Under the pieces are notes generated by a model. That model searched no databases, was not told the origin of the DNA, and saw only the letters and a list, made by a program, of their open reading frames with translations. From Pseudeuparius sepicola (lineage: Eukaryota > Arthropoda > Insecta > Coleoptera > Anthribidae): DNA of 64,000 nt. The stretch spans positions 58,738,278 to 58,802,277 of the forward strand of contig OY987303.1 of assembly GCA_963920635.1 (NCBI GenBank), written 5' to 3'. Of this stretch, positions 1-11,042 are shown one piece after another (the first letter of the stretch is position 1; every line of letters starts with the position of its first letter). Both the position numbers and the translations under genes were made by a program.

Positions 1-1366
1 TGTATATAGAAAGCAGCGACTTGTACTCCGTTGTTATTATTTTTGGAGCTCCTCTGACATTATTAACCTTTCCCAAGAGAGGCGTAAGTGTAATTATGTT
101 AATCCGTGTCGAGGAGGCAACTGAAAGTGAGAGTTAATGTGAAAGCGCTCGTTGCCTCGCTACACAGAACATTTTCCAAAACAAATTCTACCCGGTAGTC
201 GGTAGTCGGAAATAAAAACGAGCGATTGGCTAATACGAGTTGTAGTTTGATTGGCCACACATGCTTGGGTTTGGGTATCAACTGAACAGGAAAAGGCACT
301 TTACATAACATACATAGATTATTACATAGAATATACTAGATATCTAGATTGATCACAATGGCCGTTATTAGCATTTACGAAATAAGCCTAATAACTACCA
401 CTGTGATAAATATTTTTAAATAATAAATTTAATAATAACTTTTGTCTCGATCTACAGATCGAAAAAAGCCATTTTATGGGTCAAAATGTTGAATCACCAC
501 ATACGTGCTGTGCAGAAATTCTAATTTTCCTCAAAAATTTTCTTATGCGACCTCAATGAAATTTTACATGTTCGTATGCACAAAAATGAGCCGTTTCCAA
601 ATTTGAACACAAAAGTGTATGGGGCTTATTAAAAAAAACAAAGTTGGTTATCATAGCAAGGAAATGACCGGCTTCCAAAAAAAAATTCAAGATTACCAAA
701 ATATGCATATAGCAGATAGATCAACTGAAAAACTCTTGTCTGAAACATTTTTTTATACAAGGTGTATTTAAAAAGTTATATACATTATTCCAGCTAAATT
801 GGGCACCCTGTAATACTATATGTAGAGAAAAAAGTAAAACTCCTCTATTTATTGGATTAAAAGGCTGGTCAAAGTACTGAGTGGTATTCAAAGTATTGTC
901 AAAGAGCGGGAAATTTGAAATTTACACTTAAAGCACATGCGATTTTCCTGTTTTAGCTGTATCCCTTCTTCTTCTTCTTCTTCTTCTTCTCTTCTTGAAG
1001 CGGTAATCAGCTATTACTGAAAGTAGCTCTGATGTACATACTCAGTTCAGTAATAAGTAATAACCACGTGGATGCTCATAGTTACATAACAAAACAAACC
1101 GCAAAATTATGTGTATTTAAGTACTATGTACATATCGGCATTTTGGTATTTGCTAAAACACAAAAACATGGGTGTATCTTATTCAAATAACAATATTTTC
1201 ACAGGCAAATTTATTGCCAGCCACATTGGAAAATTCCAAATACTATTCACTATTTTCTTAAGAAATTCCAATATTCCATAAAGCATTTATAGTTTTTTTG
1301 AAATTTTAAAGGATATTTTTGATTGGTGGCCTTCGTTCTTGCTTTCTTATGAAACGTAGTCAAGCA
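1..1366. other. AT-rich intergenic sequence
   Basis: No gene can be supported here. The stretch holds a TTC microsatellite near 965-996, a short inverted pair GAGGCAAC / GTTGCCTC near 112-160, and fragments of TACAGGGTG-type element ends (for example near 768 and 805). The short open frame on the minus strand at 99-311 has no recognisable family. Confidence 0.6.
965..996 (+). repeat. TTC microsatellite
   Basis: About nine to ten tandem CTT/TTC triplets with one interruption near the 3' end. This is a simple sequence repeat outside any recognised gene. Confidence 0.95.
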
Positions 1367-1692
1367 TACAGGGTGATCCAAATACATTGGTAACTCCGTT
1401 AGTATTAAATATACAAAAACCGTTAAATTAGCAAAGTGTACGTTATCGTTGAATGAGGGAATAATTCACTCAACGACGTTATCTAACGTCGAGTTTTTTT
1501 AGATAAAAATATCACATTTTATTAAATTGTTATTGCACAGTTGTATCTATATATTCTTTCAGGAAAGCCATTGAAATTTGGAATAAAAATAATTGTGATT
1601 AACCTGTCGCTATGATGAAAAACGCATAATGCAAATTAGAATAATGAATACCTAACAAATATTGGGCCGCACTAAATTCGGATCATCCTGTA
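1367..1692. repeat. MITE with TACAGGGTGATCC ends
   Basis: The left end TACAGGGTGATCC and the right end GGATCATCCTGTA are imperfect inverted repeats flanked by TA, about 325 bp apart. TA target duplication and this end sequence fit a non-autonomous Tc1/mariner-type element. No coding sequence is seen inside. Confidence 0.7.
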
Positions 1693-2319
1693 TAAGGACA
1701 TTAGCAATTCTTTCATGCTCGATGTACAGAGACATGCATAAATCATAAGGTGTTCCATGTATAAATAGGCACTTTGTAAGAATTGTTGTTGCGACACAGG
1801 ATACATAGACGTTGGAATATCGGGAAACTCAGTTTATAATTCGTGTAGTTTTATTATCATAGAAGAACCTGTCGTAAACTAAACATATGTATATTACCCA
1901 TACCCAGTGTTGTTCAATGCCCTGGCGAAAAAATGTTGTGTTCATTCTGCAGTGAAAGGAAAAGGAAGCGGAAACGCAAAATCGCGAGTATAAACAACGG
2001 TTATAGGCGCTCTTAGGCATTTCTATGAAAGTGAAAGCGAGAAGGACGCTTATAAGGTGGATTCCGCGATAAAAAATCAGGCAGGCAATACACATTAAGC
2101 AATGTTATGTAATGGAAACTTTTATTGTATTGATCGTCTTTTACATGCAACCTGTTAAAGGCGAAGGCGAAGTCTCTGCTTTCTCATCCGCAACTCATTG
2201 ATTCCTGGAGTGATTTTAAGGGTCATCCTCTATTGGCAAAATTAATGCAATAAAAGATAATGTAAAGTCTATTTTAAAAGTAGACCGACAAGAAGAAGAT
2301 TTTTCATCTCCATTCTGTA

Positions 2320-3074
2320 TACAGAGTGTCTCACATAAGAGCATTGCATATTGAATAAGGAATTCGTTAATCAATGATAAGAGTGAAACACCCCTATAAC
2401 TTCTTTAATTTTTAACCGACCAGAACGAAATTTTTACCAAAGGTAGCTGGCATAGTTGCCTACTTATTTCCAAAAAATTAGTTGCCTACTCCAAGTCGAA
2501 GCCACCTGCGATGCCACAATCAAGGCTAAAAATCCGAAAGTCATATTAGGCATTTTTTCCAAAAAAATTTACTAGAAAAAGTTGTTCAGAATCGATTCAG
2601 AACCCTAAATCCAAAATTTTATGAAAATCAAAAAATATTAATTTAAAAAAATTAAATTCCAAAAACAGCAATTTAATAATTTGCTGCGTTTAGAAAAGTG
2701 TGCAAGGCAAGTTGTTTTCATAAAGTAATTGTTTTAAAATAAAAGCTACAAAACAAATTTTAAAAATTTAAATTTTAAATTTTTACTCTAATTTTATTTA
2801 TTTAATATTTTTTGATTTTGACAAAGTTTTGTATTTAGGGTTCTGAATCGATTCTGAACAACTTTTTCTATTAATTTTAAAAAAATGCCTAATATGACAT
2901 TCGGATTTTTAGCCTCGTTTGTGGCATCGCAGGTGGCTTTGGTTTTGGAGTACGCAACTAATTTTTTGGAAATAAGTAGGCAACAATGCCATCTACCTTT
3001 GGTAAAAATTTCGTTCTGGTCGGTTAAAAATTAAAGTTATAGGGTGGTTTCACTCTTAAGTGAGACACTCTGTA
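2320..3074. repeat. 755-bp foldback element
   Basis: The ends read TACAGAGTGTCTCAC and GTGAGACACTCTGTA. The arms stay complementary for over 300 bp each: the block around the mirrored GAATCGATTC, and the GGTTAAAAATT block, recur in inverted order. The whole unit is nearly one large palindrome with an AT-rich centre near 2640-2770. TA flanks suggest Tc1/mariner-type mobilisation. No transposase coding is visible. Confidence 0.85.
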
Positions 3075-5229
3075 TATCTCCCAAAAGCAAGCTTATATAA
3101 AAATAAGAAAATTAAAATTCTGTAGGTAGGTATGCAAAAACTCTTTAGTTAATCAAGTACCTCTATTACCTAACCTTAACACCGAGTGCCAACACCTTAC
3201 TGGACAGTCAATCGCGTCTTATCGTCAATTTCTTGTTCCTTCGAACACGTAGTAAAAACATCAATTACAAAAGTACAACAGATGTCACAGCGACGACGAT
3301 TCCACTCTGAGTCATCATCATTATTTTTTAATACCAATAAAATGAGTTCTTTTCGTGGAATTATTTTTTCAGAGAGGTGTGTCTTTCATCTACGTCCTCA
3401 CTCCTCGTCACTCCATACACCGTCGGTCATCATATTACGTAGTTCTACAGTAAAATTGTAAATTTTATTAGTCCGCCAGCATTAGTAGAGGTACCTACCT
3501 ATAGCAGGTAATATCAATCCTACCTACACGAGTCGAAAAAAACTGGTTTTAAAATATGTATCCGCCTTGCGTATTAACGTTCGACCAGAGTTTGTTTTAG
3601 TAAAAAAAGCATCACGACGAAATCCGGAAAACAGGCATTAAAAAAACTTCGTTTGAATACTAATTCAAAGGCACAGGCGTACGCGCGAACACTCACAATA
3701 ATTCCCACAAATTAGGTTCTGTATCCTGAAAAAGTTAGCTTGTTTAAACATTTAGGTTATATAGATCTATACAGTTTTTAAAAGTTTGCTTCTGTACCTT
3801 TCTTATTATTTTTATTACAAGTCTTATAATCAAAAGCAATATACCTACACCTTGAATTATTCATTTCTGCGAATGGAAAGTAACAAGAATTCGCAAATAT
3901 ATCGAGAACTAAAAAGATTATTAAAACAACGTATTGTTTTATTTTGGAGACCACTCTTAATGATGCAGGGTGCAGCCTTTAAGCTTCGAACCCGATCACC
4001 TGCGCAGAAGCGAGTTAAAAATGTGCCAAAAAACCCTCGAAGCCATCGAGCATAAAATTACAATTATCGATCTACCTGAAAAAAAGGTAATAGCGGCTAT
4101 AATTAATTTATTGGCGCGTGTAACGAATAACGAGCCACCTCTGGGTATCCATCGTCAGAGCAAGCGCTAATTGACAATTAATCAGGTATATTTCTGGTCG
4201 ATGTCAGGATAGCTTGGTTTTCAGTGCAAAAAAACTTATTTTCGACGATTATAATAGGTATCGATATAAGTCGGAAAATGTGCCGATTTCTATGTACAGG
4301 TTAGGTTAGATTCGGATGATGGTTTTAATTGTATCGCTCCAAAATGTTTATTGTTTAAGTATAGATGAAGACATTACCTTTTAACCATCAGCGGTTAAAT
4401 TCTCTCATGTGGTAGATATGGGTATTATTAGGATAATGTTTATAGTGGCAAATGTAGGAGCTGTTCTCACGATCGCCCCCTAGTCGTTGGCGATGGGGGT
4501 ACAGGGGTACAAGCAACATATCAACAATAGCAGCGCAATATGTGAAGTGTCTGATTATCGCGCCCTATGTTGCATTATGAGGCCCAAATGATGTTACGAT
4601 CAAGTAACCCCTCAAATTCAAGCGTGCAAAATGATCCCATTAGAGTGTGGGTAGTGTTAAAATTTGAAATATAAAAAATGTATTTCTTCTTCTAACATTT
4701 ATTCTCTTTCTCCATTTTTCATTACAATAATTGCTCTTCAGCTCTTCTCTTATATTTTTAGAATTCATTTTAATAATTCGAAATACCAAATCTACATATT
4801 TGAATTCTGCGACACATGTAGGTAACGTCAGTGTCAAAGTTAAATTTTTACAAACCTTATAAGGTGTCCACAAAAAATCATTGCTGTCAACCTCGCAAAA
4901 GGAAATGTTCCTATAAGTTCTCACATCCTATTGACATCACTTTCAGATATAGTTTAACATTCTTCATCATAAACGTCCCAAATGGGGAGTGTCAAAGGGT
5001 TAAAATTACCCCAATTTTTTTGTACGCTTTCATGATTTCTTCTCCCAGGTATATCATAAATCAAATTTCAAAATTCTATCTGTTCGTTAAAAAATATATA
5101 GAAAAAACCGTTTGCCAAAGTGGGCATTTTTTGCGGCAGGGTTTATAGGAACTTTTTCATTTTTTTAAGTCTCAGAACGCGCTGGTAAATTGATGGCTAA
5201 TTTCGAGACACCCCGTATAATATTATGTT
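3075..5229. other. intergenic, no supported gene
   Basis: Two overlapping short frames at 3873-4055 and 3970-4170 look mildly protein-like, with Lys/Glu-rich helical segments. They lie in different frames, lack splice signals joining them and match no family I know. A GC-rich hairpin (CGATCGCCCCC / GGCGATGGGGG) lies at about 4470-4500. Nothing else stands out. Confidence 0.4.
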
Positions 5230-7401
5230 CAGGGTGGCTCATTATAAATTGACACCCCCTTAACTTGCTAGTTTTTGAGGTTAGAAAAAAGTTTATTACA
5301 ATACAGTGTGTTCTAGAAAGCCCTGGCAACCATAACTTATAGTTTTTTTTTAATATAAATAAACCTTGCATATTTTCGGATTATTGAATTCTACGCATTT
5401 TTCCGATTCCAACTAAGTATATGTAGGTATATGTTATATTCGCTCCAGGGACTCTTTAAAATAAGGGGACCCAGCATTTCACATTCTATCACATAGGAAG
5501 AGTGAAGCCTTGAGGGGAAGTTTGTTTTCTGTAGACTCCAAGGAGACCACAAAAGTGGGCTGGTACAAGGTTATGTTATATATCAGTGTCCAACTGCCAT
5601 CAGGTTTTATGTGATAGATAGTGCCATAGATTCTAAAGGGGGCAAAAAAAAATTCCCATCATAATTCACAATTTTTAAGTTTTCTAACTTCCAGATACTT
5701 AGATGTGACAATTAAAGAATTTCAACTATACAATAAATTTGTTTCATTTGACAGTTGCCATATTCTGTAATTGTAGACACAACATTGTCAAGTCTAATTT
5801 TTAGAAATCATGGAAACCATTATTAATTTTTACTAACAATCAAAGTACCTGTTATATTCATAGATTCTCCAATAAAATGGCATACTCGGCATCACTCATA
5901 CTATATTAGAATAGAATGAGCAAAGAATAGGCCTCACATTGGAAAGTATAATGCTGGGTCCCCTTATTTTAAAGAGTCCCGTTCGTTCAGAACTGAGCCT
6001 TTTTTGTGAAGGATTACTCCTTGGATCATAGGTTGCCATGGAAGACAAATGCCAAATTATAGTAAAAATTATTGACAGTTTACAAAAGTATAGTCACGCT
6101 TTGAAAAATAAAATGAGCTATTTCAAGGTTTCAGAGAAAAATGAAGAAGGGAAATTGAGAGAAATGGTCCTGTTAACCATTCGACTGTTTTGAAGGGATT
6201 CCATGGCACACTTGACTCGCCAGATGTCTTTAAAATTCCTATTTTGCTCAACTTTGACACCCTAGAGAATGGAACTCACTGTATATTTTTTGTTCAAATT
6301 TTGTATATGGGCGTTTTGGGGTATTCTGATTAACTCTGTGCGGTCAGATTTTAAATAAAAAAATCGCTAAATGGTTTTCGTGAAAATCGGGGGTATAAAA
6401 AGATCGCAGCCGGCCCTGGACTTGCATTTTGAAAATGGCGAAGGCCAAAAGAAGCGGTTTTTGAAGTCCTTTCAAACAAAACAAGTTTAGGCGATTATTT
6501 CCAAAAATGAAGATTTTACGGATTTGTACAGTTTTAAAGTTGTATGTATTAAACGCTCAACACAGCAATTTTATCGTTGACTCAATAAACAGAAAGTTAG
6601 TAGCAAATATCATTAAATACATTGAGCAAGATGGAGCTAGGCCATGTGGAGCATTTGTAATACGTATATAATTTTTCTAAATGTCATTGTCGTTTTCAAT
6701 AAAAATTTAATTTCAAACAAAAAATCTGTCGAAGTTTATTAACTATGTAACTATTTGAAATTTCTCATTTCTCTCATTTTCCCTCCTTCATTTGTCTCTG
6801 AAATCTTAAAATAGCCCATTTTGTTTTCCAATAAAATTTTGACGTGAAATCTCCAGAAAGGACATTTTTCTAAGAAAAAAGTGGGAGATAAATCTAAAAA
6901 TCAAAGTAGGCCTAGACTTTTAAAATTTTGCAATTCTACTCAATTTTTCATTCTGAGCAAGTTTTCTTAATAACATTTTGTCGTAAAAAAATCCCTAATG
7001 GGGTTTCTTGTAAATTTGCTGTTTTAAAAAATCATAGCAGGCCATGAAATAATTACCCATTCCAAATACCACCACCTATGAGATACTATCCCTTGGTACT
7101 ACCAATAAAAAAATAGAGACCATTTGTTTCCCGTGGCCTTCATATATTTCTGTCCAGTATCAAGTTGGGACACACTATACTTCGTTGAAATCAGAAAAAT
7201 GCGTAGAATTTAATAATCCAAAAATATACAAGGTGTTCCATTTAAAAAAACATAAGGTATGTCTGCCACGGCTTTCTAGAACAAACTGTATAAGGTCCAA
7301 TAGCGTCACCAAAAACTTTGTATTAGTATCTAAAACTTTTGTAAAAAACTTTTTTTTCTAAGCTCAAAAACTAGCAATTTAATTTATAATAAGCCATCCT
7401 G
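5230..7401. repeat. 2.2-kb composite foldback element
   Basis: The sequence at 5230-5395, starting CAGGGTGGCTCATTATAAAT, is found again in inverted order at 7190-7401, ending in AAGCCATCCTG. Both copies carry the GCGTAGAATT block next to the inner side of the arm. A second inverted pair lies inside (about 6110-6170 and 6755-6830). The left part is interrupted by an unrelated GGGACTC-ended element (5448-5980), and a fragment of the CAGGGTGACCCA family is present near 6188-6370. It is a nest of several elements. Confidence 0.7.
5448..5980. repeat. GGGACTC-ended element, short copy
   Basis: The ends are GGGACTCTTTAAAATAAGG and its near-perfect complement, with an inverted repeat of about 30 bp. 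Two longer copies lie at 44151-45013 and 62129-63153. This 533-bp copy lacks the central part they contain and is therefore an internal-deletion derivative. No coding sequence is seen. Confidence 0.85.
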
Positions 7402-7925
7402 TTCCTCCCCGTTGTACATATACGTATGTACAGTTTCGCCACCCCATTAACCAAAGATAACGTTCCGGCTTTATCTTCCACTTAGCGGGCACAAAACGCC
7501 ACGCAGCCGCCCCATCAATTACAATTAAGGGGATGATGACGAGTAGGGGGCTGGGGGTTAAATGCCCGCATTCCGTGTAGTTCGGCGGGCGTAGGGGTGC
7601 GTGGGGCGTGGAGAGGGTGGGAAAAAGGTATATTATATTTGCATATTTTCCATTGTGAAAGCTAATAAAATCTCTCAAATACCATACCTACCACATGAAA
7701 CTGGGGTAGTCCAGAAGAAGAAGTGAAAATGATCCAAATTGTGGCCCTCAACAAAAGGATTTCAGGCTTACCCTGTAGTGTAGGGATCTGTCGTGATTCG
7801 TAGATGACTTATATCTCAGATAAAAAAAAATAAAAAATATAATTTAAATCACAAAGCGTTTTACTTCACAATTTTTCTGGTCTGGGAAGTCGTTTCTGAT
7901 ATTGATATATTTTTTTCTTTTATAG
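7402..7925. other. intergenic with GC-rich patch
   Basis: A GC-rich patch at about 7430-7640 contrasts with the AT-rich surroundings. It has stops in most frames, no convincing splice signals and no recognised product. It could be regulatory; nothing firmer can be said. Confidence 0.35.
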
Positions 7926-7981
7926 TCGCCGTCTATGCTCCCACTTACTACCAGAACCAGAAGGACACGAGGCCCGTATGA
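7926..7981 (+). CDS. possible terminal coding exon of a gene entering from the left
   Basis: A pyrimidine-rich tract ending in TTTTATAG is followed by TC and then GCC GTC TAT GCT CCC, open for 17 codons (A-V-Y-A-P-T-Y-Y-Q-N-Q-K-D-T-R-P-V) and closed by TGA. Codon choice is GC-rich like the real exons of the window, and the sequence after the stop stays GC-rich as in a 3' UTR. No other exon of such a gene is visible to the left, so it would have an intron of more than 7.9 kb. I do not recognise the product. It could be chance. Confidence 0.25.
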
Positions 7982-8450
7982 TGCCTCATGTCATGTAGAG
8001 GCGCCGACGTGTGACCGTTTGATTTCCGATTTGCCTCTCACGACTGGACTGGGGGTTGATATTTGGGATTCTCATTCGCATTAATGTTTCATATTGAAAC
8101 CAAAATAATGACTCTCAAGTTCATTTTATTTTCGCTGGGCACTAAACGTTTTCAGTTGGGTTGGATGTTGGACATTATTCGTTTTTACAGAAAACCCACT
8201 GAAACAGGTTTTGATACCAGTTGACCGGTTACCTACCATTTTTATGAAGTATTATAATTTTTTATTGCTCTATGAATATTGAATAGTACCTATTTTTGAC
8301 AGATTTTAGTTAAGAGAACCTTTCAAAAATGGCGCCTTGTGTATTGTGTATTTTTATTAATTTGTATTTTTTTGCAATTTTTTACCTACGCGACTATCGA
8401 TCTAACAAAAGTTACCCACAAGTCAATAAATACCATTGAAACGACTTACG

Positions 8451-8684
8451 TATATTTCCTAACAAGTGCGGAAAGTGCCACTTTTCCGCACGCGATTGCA
8501 GTTGGCCGAGCAGTTGGCTGAACGACGCGTAGCGGAGTTCAGCCAAGAAATCGAGTGTGGAAAAGACACTTTCCGCAAGAGTTAGGAACGCTATTTTTTC
8601 TACAAGCATTTACTTTCCCGCACGTATGTTAGTTTAGAAAGTGTCACTTTTCCGCACCAGTGCGGAAAAGTGTCCCAGTGTCCC
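8451..8684. repeat. palindromic repeat rich in GTGCGGAAAAGT hairpins
   Basis: The block begins TATATTTCCTAACAAGTGCGG and includes several inverted copies of GTGCGGAAAAGT / ACTTTTCCGCAC. A second, longer copy is inserted in another element at 41948-42258, with the same internal order including CGTAGCGGAGTTCAGCCAAG. It is a non-coding, hairpin-forming mobile repeat of unknown class. Confidence 0.8.
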
Positions 8685-8771
8685 AAGTTTTATTAATTTA
8701 CTTCACAACTGCATACTGACACTTATTCCTACACACAAAAATTATCAAAATCATGTAGCACATCACAATTG

Positions 8772-8807
8772 TACAGGGTGTTTCGAATCAAATCTGAACA
8801 CCCTGTA
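8772..8807. repeat. minimal 36-bp inverted repeat of TACAGGGTGTT ends
   Basis: TACAGGGTGTT and its exact complement AACACCCTGTA stand only 14 bp apart. The two termini of a Tc1/mariner-type element appear to have collapsed onto each other with almost nothing between. Confidence 0.8.
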
Positions 8808-9261
8808 TATGTTTGTAAAAATCGACAAAGTGTACCTCACTGTGATAAAAGCTTCACTGGAGTAAATCTATGCAGAGTTGCATCTTTGACAGACTTGACA
8901 GTTGACATTGAGTTCGCGCGATGATGCGGTTCAAAACTAATTTCTACACATTTCGATAATGTGACAAAACAACCGCACTATAGAGTGTTGTTTTATTTTT
9001 GACAGTTATGACGTCACATTTTTTAAAAATTGAACACCTGTTTTTTAGTTTGGCTTTAGCTTAATAATTAATAATTCTTCTAAACTTAGCAGTATAACGA
9101 CAACAAATGTTTATGGATCCTAAATATAGCCGCAAATATGCTGAAACTTCAAAATGGATAGAATACTGAATGTATGAATGAATGGACGGTCTTCAAAAAA
9201 TTCTCCAGTATAAAAACTTACTCTATACCTACTTTTTCTTTTCATAAAACAATATAATAGG

Positions 9262-9515
9262 TACTTAGGTTTCAAGTATTTTAAATACCTGAAAGTATTT
9301 AAATATCGCTAAGTATTAAATAAATACTAAATCGTATTTAATCACAGAATAAATAGCGCTTGACGTATAGGCTATATAAATTCTGTGATTTAATATTTAA
9401 TATTTAAATACTTTTAATTTGAAAATAGTATTTTGTATTAAATACTTTTCTATTAATCAAGTATTTATAGTATTTACTATTTAAATACTTTTCAAAAGTA
9501 TTTTGCCCAGCTCTG
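9262..9515. repeat. AGTATTTAAATAC repeat cluster with CCCAGCTCTG end
   Basis: Many overlapping copies of AGTATTTAAATAC-like palindromes fill this segment, which ends in TTGCCCAGCTCTG. The complement CAGAGCTGGGCA also begins the GATCTTAGATC-rich repeat in the third Vha36 intron. The shared end suggests one family of short elements with different internal palindromic satellites. A CAGAG end fits hAT-type MITEs, but the left end is not clear. Confidence 0.55.
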
Positions 9516-10735
9516 CTAGGAACCGTAGTTAACTTATAGCACAGACCTATATAGCTTAAGTGTGCCCCTTAGACATTAACACATTTTTTTTTGTTAAATG
9601 TTGTATAATATTGACATGATTGCGCGTACCTATATTATTGTCTTTATTTAAACAAAGATCTGACTCACAGCTAACTAAACAAAAATTCATATTGATAACC
9701 GGTATTTGTTTGAACAAAGACACTCCAACCACATGTTATATAAGAATAAATATGTGTTATTAGCCTGCCCAAAATCCACTAAGAATAAGTTCTAATTTTT
9801 TTGATACAACCTTATGGTAGGTACTTTTAATCTTCGTAACAAAGAGCAGATTATCAAGCACGATCAATCGAAAATCCATCAGGTCGGAGTCCATATCTAT
9901 AGCAACAACGTGCAATTTTCTGTATTGCTACATTCAATAAGTAGTAAGTATAAACAAATTATGAAAATCAGTACATTCACATTGCACAGTTATTTGTTAG
10001 CAATATACTCCATACATTATAGTCTAGCGTTATTAATGTATGCTCTACAAATATACAAATATCATGTACCACAGACAAATGTAGGTATAGCTACCCCATA
10101 ACATATGTCACATATTATGGTGTAATATTAGATCTCGGCATCTTCGTTTAAAAAATTGTCTTTGTTTGCATTCGAAAATGCCACTAGCAGATGCTAATAT
10201 AGAAGGCGCAGATGTGTTGGTTATGTCGATGTTTGTACAAGTCGGTATATTAGCATTAGGAAACATGACAAATAAATAATAAAGTGATGGGTATGTATTT
10301 ACCAATTCTGTTAGATATTCTCCTCGTAAGAAAATAAAACACATTTCAGTAAATTCGTATTCCGTGGTAACTTTTGAACGATCGTGTATATACAGGGTGA
10401 ACATAGTGAACCTGCTTTCCTTTATAAGACGTGTTCCTTTCGTTAAAATAAAGACACATATTTTGGCTTTTGGTGCGTAATTCAAAATGCTTATTGCTTT
10501 AGAATTTTTTGCCGGCTCTTTTTTTATAATTTGGTAGACACTACCTGATGAAAAATTCAATTTTTAATCGAAAAGTACTCTTTCTTTAGATTTTTGACAA
10601 GACTAAATTTGTTGCTTTAGCAATCATGCTTTATTTTATGACAAAACAATTAATAAAATTAATGGCACTGTTATTGCCCTCTATGAGTCAAGTGCTTAAC
10701 TACCCAAATATTTTTAATAGTTTCTTTTCGCTCGC
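9516..10735. other. intergenic, element ends only
   Basis: A solitary TACAGGGTGAACATAGTG end lies near 10394. The minus-strand open frame across 10108-10560 reads straight through this element end and has AT-rich codon use, so I do not accept it as a gene. The plus-strand frame at 9814-10101 is also unsupported. Confidence 0.5.
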
Positions 10736-10908
10736 AGCCATCTATCGGTCAACTTACAAACTGGCATTGACGCCGGCGCTATCTAGCGGTCGAACGTCGA
10801 AGTCTCCTGAAGACAACTTTCGTTGCCCACCGCTAGATGGCGGCGGAGACGCCAGAACTGACATGACTGACATTATATTTCTGTCTCCCACCGTTAGATG
10901 GCGGCGAC
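10736..10908. promoter_or_regulatory. array of four CTCF-like CGCTAGATGGCG motifs upstream of Vha36
   Basis: CCACCGCTAGATGGCGGCGG lies at 10827-10846 and CCCACCGTTAGATGGCGGCG at 10887-10906, both forward. An inverted copy (CGCTATCTAGCGGTCG) is at about 10777-10792 and a weaker inverted one (AGCCATCTATCGGTC) at 10737-10751. The core resembles the known CTCF consensus, in which CNNYAGRKGGCRC-type positions are fixed. The array ends about 60 bp before the likely Vha36 start site. Insulator function is inference. Confidence 0.5.
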
Positions 10909-10959
10909 GGCGCTAAAACTGTCACTGTCACACGGTGGGTGTCAAAAAAGATTGTCAGC

Positions 10960-11042
10960 TGACTCCAATCAGTCCCGTGTCTCGTGAGGCAAAATTCCAA
11001 AAAGTCCTTTATTTTCAATATTTTTCGAGGAAAACACGCACA
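10960..11042 (+). promoter_or_regulatory. likely Vha36 core promoter and 5' UTR
   Basis: A TCAGTCCC initiator-like element lies near 10968, just after the palindromic E-box-like GTCAGCTGAC. There is no TATA box at a suitable distance. The 5' UTR would be about 75 nt without introns. The start site is inferred from the motif only. Confidence 0.4.

Noticed and set aside
965..996. TTC tract as a possible branch and acceptor signal
   Set aside because: No coding sequence follows; a simple microsatellite explains it.
3186..3461. 91-codon plus-strand frame
   Set aside because: Low-complexity Ser/His content with AT-rich codons and no conserved motif.
3786..4170. Two overlapping frames with helical, charged segments
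   Set aside because: Different registers, no joining splice sites and no recognisable domain; kept only as a note in the intergenic entry.
10108..10560. 150-codon open frame on the minus strand
   Set aside because: It reads through a TACAGGGTGAAC transposon end, has AT-driven codon use and matches no family.
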